Assembly (NCBI GenBank): GCA_028583605.1
Contig: CM053335.1
Span: 16,118,053 to 16,182,052, forward strand
From: Dastarcus helophoroides
Taxonomy: Eukaryota; Arthropoda; Insecta; Coleoptera; Bothrideridae
Direction: 5' to 3'
Length of the DNA stretch: 64,000 nt
Under the pieces are notes generated by a model. That model was not told where the DNA came from. It worked only from the letters and a program-made list of their open reading frames with translations, and did not search any database. Of this stretch, positions 34,701-42,720 are shown in pieces (the first letter of the stretch is position 1; each line of letters opens with the position of its first letter). The translations under genes and the position numbers were made by a program.

Positions 34701-36480
34701 ACGTTTGTTTTCTAGTTTTCTTAACATTCTTTTATATATCTAAGAAACCTTGGGCGCTTAAAATAAAATATCGAATTTTTCTCTAAATTTGCTATTTTTT
34801 TTCTCAAGATTTTTAATTCAAACCTCAGTTTCAACGTTTTTCCTAAAATTTGGACTTTTTCCGTAAATTTCGGGATTTTCGTGAAATTTGGTCTTTTTTC
34901 TTCCAAATTCCCAATTTGAATCTGACGTTTCTACATTCGTTTTCCGAAAGTTTCAAATTTAAAATCGAAATGTCTCATTTTTTTCCAAAATTTCTACTCC
35001 AATCTCGACAGTTTTATCTTTATCGTGGAACTTCGCTATTTGCGGGGTTGCCAATTTTGAAGTTTGTCCCCAAATTTAGGGACAACATTGGGGATCTTTC
35101 AGGAGCATCCACGTGTTCTAAAATGAATGTGCATGAGTTGAACACGATTGTTTTCTAGTTTTCTTAACATTCTTTTATGTATCTAAGAAATCTTGGGCGC
35201 TTAACGAATTGAATTTTTCTCTAAATTTGCTATTTTTTTCTCAAGATTTTTAATTCAAACCTCAGTTTCAATGTTTTTCCTAAAATTTGGACTTTTTCCG
35301 TAAATTTCGGGATTTTCGTGAAACTTGGTCTTTTTTCCTCCAAATTTCCAATTTGAATCTGACGTTTCTACATTCGTTTTCCGAAAGTTTCAAATTTAAA
35401 ATCGAAATGTCTCATTTTTTTCTAAAATTTCTACTACAATCTCGACAGTTTTATCTTTATCACGGAACTTCGCTATTTGCGGGGTTGCCAATTTTGTAGT
35501 TTGTCCCCAAATTTAGGGACAACATTGGGGATCTTGCAGGAACATCCACGTGTTCTAAAATGAATGTGCATGAGTTGAACACGTTTGTTTTTTAGTTTTC
35601 TTAACATTCTTTTATGTATTTAAGAAACCTTGGGCGCTCAAAATAAAATATCGAATTTTTCTCTAAATTTGCTATTTTTTTCTCAAGATTTTTAATTTAT
35701 ACCTCAGTTTCAACGTTTTTCCTAACATTTGGACTTTTTCCGTAAATTTCGGGATTTTCGTGAAATTTGGTCTTTTTTCTTCCAAATTCTCAATTTGAAT
35801 CTGACGTTTCTAAATTCGTTTTCCGAAAGTTTCAAATTTAAAATCGAAATGTATCATTTTTTTCTAAAATTTCTTCTCCAATCTCGACAGTTTTATCTTT
35901 ATCATGGAACTTCGCTATTTGCGGGGCTGCCAATTTTGAAGTTTGTCCCCAAATTTAGGGACAACATTGGGGATCTTGCAGGAGCATCCACGTATTCTAA
36001 AATGAATGTGCATGAGTTGAACACGTTTGTTTTCTAGTTTTCTTAACATTCTTTTATGTATCTAAGAAACCGTGGGCGTTTAAAATGAAATATCGAATTT
36101 TTCTCTAAATTTGCTATTTTTTTCTCAAGATTTTTAGTTCAAACCTCAGTTTCAACGTTTTTCCTAAAATTTGGACTTTTTCCGTAAATTTCGGGATTTT
36201 CGTGAAATTTGGCCTTTTTTCTTCCAAATTCCCAACTTAAATCTAACATTTCTACATTCGTTTTCCGAAAATTTCAAATTTAAAATCGAAATGTATCATT
36301 TTTTTCTAAAATTTCTACTCCAATATCGACAGTTTTATCTTTATCATGGAACTTCGCTATTTGCGGGGTTGCCAATTTTGAAGTTTGTCCCCAAATTTAG
36401 GGACAATATTGGAGATCTTTCAGGAGCATCCACGTGTTCTAAAATGAATGTGCCTGAGTTGAACACGTTTGTTTTCTAGT
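31740..36480 (+). repeat. 441-bp tandem array, 11 units
   Basis: Unit starts are spaced 442, 443, 437, 439, 442, 443, 443, 437, 442 and 442 bp. Each unit has a T-rich half ('ttcgggattttcgtgaaatt', 'ttcccaatttgaatctgacg') and a mixed half ('ggaacttcgctatttgcggg', 'gttgccaatttt', 'ggagcatccacgtgttctaa', 'aaccttgggcgctta'). It also has a hairpin TTGTCCC...GGGACAA (loop caaattta). A 102-codon plus frame is open in nearly every unit but begins at TTG after an in-frame TAA. The first ATG gives about 62 codons ('MSHFFLKFLLQSRQFYLYRG'). The 9th unit has an internal TAG. Length differences lie in the spacer and in the T run at the frame's end. No protein family is recognised. Confidence 0.95.
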
Positions 36481-36600
36481 TCATTCAGAAGCAATAATGT
36501 GAGTACATTAAGAATTAACGAGATGGCGCCATAAATGTTTTTTTGTGCAAAATCCCCTTTTGTCAGGAGACAGGAGAGTCATCTTTATGATTGAACTTAT
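36481..36600 (+). repeat. AGATGGCG repeat, right flank of the 441-bp array
   Basis: 'cagaagcaataatgtgagta', 'acgagatggcgccataaatg' and 'gtgcaaaatccccttttgtc' match the copies at 31386-31739. Confidence 0.65.
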
Positions 36601-37414
36601 AAAGCAACATTTTTCCAAATGTTTTGTTGGGTTCGAACTAAAAAAAAAACCGGAAAACAAGATTTGTGTTTCAATTTTTTTTTAATCCAAATCAAAATTC
36701 GATAAAAAACAATATTGTTACAATTCGGAATTTAAAAACATTGTGATCAATTTCGAAAAATCAAGATTCTCATCTCCAAACATCATTATTATTTCGTTCA
36801 CGTTACTCCTACACATCATCTTGTCGTCGTATATCAAATCAGATCCCCCCTAGCTGCTTAATTACTTATTATTTTGAATAAACAAGCCTCTCATCGCGTT
36901 TGCATCTTTCAAGAAGATGAATTTCGCATGTGCAATTACTTTGCGGCTCTTGCATGCAATAAACTTGGACGATATCGTAGGATCTAAGCTTTGAATGCCG
37001 ACGCGAAAAAAGGGGCAAAAAGTGACGAGATAGTTTTAATCGAAAAATCTCCGACAGACGAGGAATTACGCTGTCTAGTTTGCACTTTTTTTCAGTGAAA
37101 AACTCGCTACCGCTGTTTCAGTTTCACGCCAAATTGTTCCATGTTTTTCATAAACTTTTATTAACAGACTCGAATTATTTCATTCAGATTAACTGGCATT
37201 TTTTTCGCCGTGAGTCCAAGTCTTCTGTTATTTTTTTTTTATAAGGGTTGCTTCGAGTTTCTGCAAGATTTCCCCGAACAGTGAGAGCGAAAAAAATGCG
37301 AATTGGAACAATCCACTTTGGCAAAGAAAATATAGAAAATAAGTAAATATGTTTTGTATCTTATTTTGTTATTGTATTTGTTCTGAAGGATAGCTCACCA
37401 GCAGTAATCATACT
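36601..37414. other. No gene seen
   Basis: A+T-rich sequence with mild G+C patches (36890-37150). No ORF of note and no repeat match found within the window. Confidence 0.5.
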
Positions 37415-38042
37415 AAACATGTTTGGAATGTTAGATGGCCGTTGCACATAACGAGACTTACGCGCTGACTGCCACCACTACTCGATTTTTAGCATAGACG
37501 GCCACACATGGATACAATACTAATCCCAAGACGCTTTGGAGTAGCCTGAGCCGGCACCGCTTATTTTGACGTGACGCAGCTGAAGCCAAAGCTATCCTAT
37601 ACCAGAAACAGTAGAGCTATGTAGCCATTACTTTAAGATGTTTCCCTAACATGTGGAGTGAAGCATCGAAATTTCGTAAAACCTTCAATTTCGGACGAAA
37701 TTTCGTAAAACCTTCAATTTCAGATTGTGATTACGTACAAACCGTACCGTCAACAATCCTCATATTTTGCGACCTCATTCCCAATGTATTTCTACATAAT
37801 ATAACGCTTTTTTATGAAAATGTATGGAAAGGTTCGGCTGTTATAAATTAAAGTCTCTTCGACAACGTTCTTCGCCTATACCTTCCATGTTAAAAATCGT
37901 ATGTTTGGCATTGAATATCTCGATTTTGGCATGACTACGGATCTTTTAATTTTGCAAGTACTGAGGTACCACTGTTGACAACACCTGACAGAAATTTAAA
38001 GAAAATTTATACAAATGTTAACTGGTGAACCACCTTAATATG
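37415..38042 (-). repeat. RepA, long dispersed copy (minus)
   Basis: Reverse complement of the family at 27905-28568. On the plus strand it reads 'tggaatgttagatggcc', 'gatttttagcatagac', 'agctttggcttc'-type complement, 'aagatgtttccctaacatgt', then 'caaaatatgagg' complement and 'gatcttttaattttgc'. The internal 'aaaaccttcaatttc' is duplicated (about 37678 and 37709). A 66-codon frame here and the 68-codon minus frame at 28073-28279 are in register across the two copies, but share only weak similarity. Confidence 0.85.
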
Positions 38043-38652
38043 AATTATGCAAGTTTTCAAGTTGCAGAAATCACCTCTGCCAGTAGAGGAGAGAAATCGA
38101 GATTATATTACACCCACATTCGTTATCTGCATCTTTGATTGAATCAATTTGGCCTTAACTGTCTTAACACCTGATATAATCGAACTCCTACTGATTTTTC
38201 ATAATTATATTAACAAACGTAGCTGATGCAACGCTCGAGATGAAAGGTACGAGAATCCTCGCTTACAAAAAGGTTTCAGATTTCATTAGTGAAGCTAAAA
38301 AGGTGCTGAATTTAAAATTCTGGAAGAAAACTGCAACATAATTGTCGAATAAAGCTGTTGTTTTGGTTTGAGGTGGTTGACCTCACCACTCCTATATTTT
38401 ATTAGCTCGTAGATAATGCGTTTAGATAGATATGTACAATACTACCACTCCCTTTAAGTTACCCTCGGTTTAATGGCGGTTTCCCACATCAGAAGATAAA
38501 TAATGTATCTAAAACAACCATTACAGTACTAACTAAGTGTTTTCCTTCGTTAATCTAATCAACCACCAGCGAGAAAAAAATGTTTACTTTTTCCATCGAA
38601 TTGTTTTTTAAAAAATGAACCAATTTACTTGCCCACAACTAAAGAAAGTAAT
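38043..38652. other. No gene seen
   Basis: A+T-rich unique sequence with no recognised feature. Confidence 0.5.
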
Positions 38653-38752
38653 ATCTCTCTGAAGATGATAGCTTGGCTGTCGAAACGCGTTCTTGTGTTT
38701 TTTAATCTTTCTTGGTTTTAGGGGACAAGTTTTGTATTTCAATTTTTAAAGA
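38653..38752 (+). repeat. RepG element copy (internal deletion)
   Basis: 'atctctctgaagatgatagc', 'ttggctgtcgaaacgcgtt', then a jump directly to 'cttgtgttttttaatctttc' and 'ttggttttaggggacaagtt'. About 14 nt present in other copies after GCGTT (agagcaac...) are missing. Confidence 0.85.
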
Positions 38753-38880
38753 AAGAACGTCACCGTTAAAATAATTGAATTGATATATTTTTTTAACATA
38801 TTTCATTATTCTACCACATTACATAATGGGAGAGTGAATTCTACCTAAAAAAAAACTACTTTCCTTAAGAAGGCGAGTAT

Positions 38881-38962
38881 TGTCGCGAGCGGGATTCGAA
38901 CCCCGAGCCTCGAAGATCACCTGATCACCTAAACCGAAGATCGCTGATTACTACACCGGTTT
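38881..38962 (-). repeat. tRNA-derived (SINE-like) fragment
   Basis: On the minus strand, an A-box-like 'tagtaatcagcg' (38942-38953) is followed 39 bp later by a B box 'ggttcgaatcc' (38892-38902) and then 'cgctcgcgaca'. T-arm pairing CGGG/CCCG is intact, but the 5' flank does not pair with the 3' end to give an acceptor stem. This suggests a tRNA-derived SINE head or a decayed tRNA pseudogene rather than a working tRNA. The anticodon cannot be assigned. Confidence 0.6.
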
Positions 38963-38990
38963 TCAAAATAACCTTCTATAAAAATTGAAC

Positions 38991-39062
38991 TTCCCTCTGA
39001 AGATGCTAAAACAGCTTGTTTTCGTCTAATTAGATGAAATGTTGCAATGTTTTAATTAACAA
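38991..39062 (+). repeat. Element end with CTGAAGATG-hairpin-GAAATG
   Basis: 'ctctgaagatgctaaaacag', then a CGTCTA-AT-TAGATG hairpin, then GAAATGTTGC and 'aatgttttaatt'. It has the same overall plan as RepG but different stem sequence, so it is probably the end of another retroelement. Confidence 0.4.
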
Positions 39063-39770
39063 TTTAGCTATATGGCGAACAAAGCACTCTCAATGACTAC
39101 TTTTAAGTGAATAAATAGTTTTTGAAAGGAACAATGAAACTGTTTTAGGGCTTAGAGCCAAATTTGCGGAATATTCCAATATCGTCTCCTCTCTCAGTTG
39201 ACAGTGGGACATAAAATCCCTCTATAGATCACCGACAGCGGCGAACGGCATGAACGTGAACCCATAAAGAAGAAAAGGAAACAATTAATCTCATTCATTA
39301 ACGATGGCGTCTCTACAATTTGTTATAAATTAGGTTTTAAACCGGAAACGTAAAATTTAAAATAGCTCTATTGAATGTCCGATGACTAGTCGTTGTTACT
39401 CGTATAAAATCATCGACATACCTTACTTTACTCTCAATTGTTTTTCCATAACTATAAAGTCCAGGAAACGATTCGATTGATTAGTTGATGACGCGGCCAA
39501 TAATGCAGGAAGAGCATACCATATTTAAACCGGCAATTATAAAGAAAAATAAACCGATTTCTTTCGCTGGTTGGAAAACGTGGTTGTTAAAACATCAAAG
39601 ATTCAACGTAAATCCACAAGTGCGCTTTGTGGCCTAATCAAAACATTCGTTTTTCCTCCGAGTGTTGACTACTATATTACGCTGGAGAAAATTCGACAAA
39701 AGGCGCTCTATGTAAATCGGGAGCTTCGAATTCCATCGCTATCGAAGCTACATGAAAAAAGGCACTGAGT
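39063..39770 (+). other. Mostly unique sequence; possible decayed LINE scrap at 39571-39768
   Basis: The 65-codon frame starts at TTG. It contains 'LEKIRQKALYVNRELRIPSL' and 'KLHEKRH', which loosely resembles the region after the reverse transcriptase domain of Jockey-like LINEs (family knowledge). It is too short and diverged to call. The rest has no feature. Confidence 0.2.
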
Positions 39771-40211
39771 GGGTAGATACGCTAGGCGGATTCTGGCCCA
39801 GAATTCCACGCTTTTTCTATGAGGTTTATTATTTTCATCTCGGAAGGTCAGCTGAAAGCAGCTGCTTGACAATTCTTGGTTTTAAAGACAGTTGTTGTTA
39901 GCTTTAGGGTTTAACAGTTGGTTTTAACTGACAGCTCACTGTTGGACAGCTCACTGTTGGACAGCTCACTGTTGGACAGCTCACTCTCGGACAGCTCACT
40001 GTTGGACAGCTGATTTTAACTGACAACACACTGTTGGACAATTATTGTTGTTTTAGAGACAATTATTGCTGGTTTTGGAGACAGTTGTTAATTTTATCCG
40101 CCTAGCATTTGGTTTTAGTTGAGCTTCATGCGAGATAAAAATTCTACAACGAACTTCAATAAGAAAGAGCCGAGAATATTGCGCCAGAATCCCCCTAGCA
40201 TATCTATTCTG
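39771..40211. repeat. Foldback unit: ~85-90-bp inverted arms around a 15-bp minisatellite
   Basis: 39771-39855 ('gggtagatacgctaggcgga', 'ttctggcccagaatt') is an imperfect inverted copy of 40120-40211 (complement 'atatgctagggggattctgg', 'cgcaatattctcgg'). The core holds about five copies of 'acagctcactgttgg' (about 39930-40010) and diverged 'acaattattgttg' and 'gagacagttgtt' words. This is MITE- or foldback-like. No transposase is present and target-site duplications were not resolved. Confidence 0.6.
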
Positions 40212-40303
40212 CTGTGTACTGGGGCGTTAGTTTATTAGTAATCGTAACCTTTATGGGCCCCTTTTAAATGATATAATTCTGGAATTTACTAGGAAATATT
40301 GAA

Positions 40304-40450
40304 ACACAGAACTTGTCCCCTGAAACCAAGAAAAATTAAAAAACACAACAAAGGTTGCTCTAACGCGTGACAAGTTCTGTGTTTCAATTTTTGGAGATAA
40401 CCAAGGACCAGTCCGTTCCATCATACTAGAAAATAGTTACCAGACTTCCG
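40304..40450. repeat. Inverted pair of RepG copies
   Basis: 40304-40367 is RepG on the minus strand ('cacagaacttgtcccctgaa', complement of the tail, back to 'gctctaacgcg'). It is joined directly to a plus-strand tail 'gacaagttctgtgtttcaat' and 'tttggagataaccaaggacc'. The two 'acttgtc' / 'gacaagt' ends face each other around the 5' portion, and the hairpin module itself is lost. Confidence 0.8.
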
Positions 40451-40452
40451 CG

Positions 40453-40579
40453 GCGAATGTTTCATACGAAAGTTGCGTTCTAGGTCTCTCTAGAAGTAAA
40501 ACATGTTGATCATGGGCGAATGTTTCATACCAAAGGTGCATTCTAGGTCTCTCTAGAAGTAAAACATGTTAATCATGGG
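40453..40579. repeat. 63-64-bp direct duplication
   Basis: 'gcgaatgtttcatac', 'ttctaggtctctctagaagt' and 'aaaacatgttratcatggg' occur twice in direct succession (40453-40515, 40516-40579) with few differences. Each copy includes a palindromic 'ctctctagaag'-like core. Confidence 0.9.
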
Positions 40580-41715
40580 CGCATTAAGTGATCAGTTAAA
40601 TGTTTGATGATATGCGAATAATTTCCCAGTATTAATTAAATAAAAATTCATCTTGTTTGATTGTTGAACCAATAACGAATTAACAATCTAAAGATTCACT
40701 CAGCAGCTTTGTCCAGTATTAAATTGGGCAAAAATTCGTTTAGTTGGTTTGTCAGTCTATAAGTTCTGCTGCTTGAATAGTTCTAAAAACGTTTCACTAG
40801 GACCAAATTAAGTTGACAATAAAAAGCATCGAATTGGAAATGAGATATTTTTGGGAACGCGCCAGCTTTGTATTGTCTTTTTCAATTGGCATTTAGCAGT
40901 CGTATGTCTCGTACGTCGAGTTAAACGGGAGCATTATTGAACATATTTTGTACCACAGATCATCGCTTTATAAAAGGTCAATTGAATTATTAGTGATGGA
41001 GCTATGATACGGTTTTATTTTGCTCAAAATAAAACAAAAACGTATTTAATAGCATTTACTAGGAAGTTTCCTCTTATATGATGAATAGCGGCAGATCACC
41101 GTTAATTACTCGAATGGTTTTTGAGCTAATTAGAACATACGTTCTATTGTAAAAATTGTAGTTAATCGAGTGTGAACTACGATCAATTGGGACTAAGTTG
41201 ATTAAAATGTAAATTTGTCCTGTCTACTGTCAGGTACCTAATATGTCTGACAACCAGGAATCCAGTTTGTACGTATGTTTGACACCAATAAAGCAAGAAA
41301 ACATAAATCCTGTTTATACATTATATGCAAGACATATATACGTATGCACGGGATATACGATACATTTCAGTAAGAGACCCATATGCTGATGAAAACATGA
41401 CAAAGAATTTGTTATTTTAACAAAATGTTCTTCAAGCATTATCCTTAAGTGTGTTAAGGTGAATTTCTCTGATAGCCAGAGTTTCCACCCTAGCTTTGTA
41501 TTTTTGACCTTTTGAAAGAGTCGAATTTTTCAACAAAAAAAAAATTTCAAAAAAAAGACGAAATTTCCGAAATTTAAAAAAAAAAAGACGAAACTTCCAA
41601 AAAAGTCAATACTGTTTAAAAAAGTCGAAATTGAAAAGTACAACTGGTTTTAAGTCACAACTTACAAAAAGTAAATTTGAAGGAAGCAGCGGATATTTGA
41701 AGAAAAGTAAGTGGG
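40580..41715. other. No gene seen
   Basis: A+T-rich unique sequence. Poly-A and 'aaagacgaaatttccgaaa' satellite-like scrap at 41520-41640. Confidence 0.5.
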
Positions 41716-42560
41716 ATTCTGGATTCGTTGTGGGTTGCCTAAAAATTTAGACCAGCACTTAGGCCACCCTTTCCGGGCCCACTGGGCTATCCCCGTGATT
41801 GAGGTGTCCTTGGTCATTCATTCAGCCACCCAACCTTGTTGAGAAACTGAAGAACGTCCCTTGGATGCGCCTCTCTCAAACTGGCCACACTAGGCCAGAA
41901 GTCCCCCAGCGTGGATCCTCTGATTGGTGCTAGTGCCGGGCAGTGACACATCACGTGCTCGACACTCTCATCTTCTTCTAAGCACCCTCTGCAGCTCGGG
42001 TCGTTTATGATTCCCATTCTGTGGAGGTGTTTGTTTAATCGACAGTGACCTGTCCATATCCCTACAAGTTTCCTGAGATTATTCCTTGAGAGTTGTAGGC
42101 ATAGTTTTGCCCTTTCCCTGCACGGCATTCTAATGAATGCGTGAGTTTGTCGGCATGTGATTGATGCCCATAAGGCTTTGTGTTTGCGATAAGTTTCTTC
42201 GTTAAGTAGGGATCTTACGGTTGATCTTGCCAGGGGAAGGGTTGGTTCTGGTCCAACGAATTGTCCCCCCGAACCCTTCCTCGCCAGTTTGTCAGCGCGT
42301 TTGTTTCCCTCTTTCCCAGAATGTCCTTTTATCCATATTAGATCAATTGCATTCTCTTGTGATAGACGTTCTAGAGCTAGGTGGTAATTCCATACCAGCA
42401 CTGAGTTTGTTTTCACATTCCTCAGGGCCTTAAGGGCTGCCTGGCTGTCCGTCTTTATTTGGATATATTTTCCTGTAATGTTCAGTTGCGTCATTTGTTC
42501 GGCGCTATGTAAAATTCCCAACATCTCCGCTTGAAAGAAGTGGGAAATTCTATGAAACAT
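41716..42560 (-). mobile_element. 5'-truncated non-LTR retrotransposon (RNase H end plus 3' UTR)
   Basis: On the minus strand, an RNase H and zinc-finger-like tail is followed by a ~95-nt 3' UTR ('ggacacctcaatcacgggga', 'gtggcctaagtgctggtc'). This is the style of insect Jockey/R1/I-type LINEs (family knowledge). The element is cut at about 42545, just before the RNase H Glu motif. Endonuclease and reverse transcriptase domains are absent, as is usual for incomplete target-primed reverse transcription. It is more G+C-rich than its surroundings and abuts the 42.6-52.4 kb satellite. No clear poly-A tail or target-site duplication was found. Confidence 0.85.
41814..42560 (-). pseudogene. LINE ORF2 C-terminal remnant: RNase H and zinc-knuckle-like tail
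   Basis: A 248-codon frame from an ATG that probably lies in flanking DNA. Homology seems to begin at 'FQAEMLGI'. RNase H motifs: E12 in QAEMLGI, D38 in TDSQAAL, and H80 and D90 in 'IKGHSGKEGNKRADKLAR', that is, three of the four carboxylates plus the His. The first Asp (usually in a TDGS-like strand) is missing because of the 5' truncation, so it cannot be active alone. Residues 190-207 form C-x2-C-x8-H-x2-C-x-C ('CRGCLEEDESVEHVMCHC'), the Cys/His tail typical of insect LINEs. The frame has no internal stop, so insertion is fairly recent or the copy has been little eroded. In a full element it would remove RNA from the RNA-DNA hybrid during retrotransposition. Confidence 0.9.
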
Positions 42561-42651
42561 TCCTTTAACTCCAGAAAATTCAGTGGAGATTTGAAGTAAA
42601 ACCCATACCCATATAAATTCGAAGAAATGTAATGATTTGAAGGAATGCCAG

Positions 42652-42720
42652 TGTATATTTCAGAGATAATGCCAGTGTATATTTCAGAGATAATGCCAGT
42701 GTATATTTCAGAGATCATTT
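42652..42720. repeat. 24-bp repeat, three copies
   Basis: 'gtgtatatttcagagataat' plus gcca, three near-perfect copies at the truncated end of the LINE fragment. The minus frame spells 'EIYTGIIS' repeatedly. Not a gene. Confidence 0.9.

Noticed and set aside
39571..39768. Jockey-like reverse transcriptase C-terminal remnant
   Set aside because: Only a short phrase is suggestive, there is no catalytic motif and the frame starts at TTG. Kept as a low-confidence remark only.
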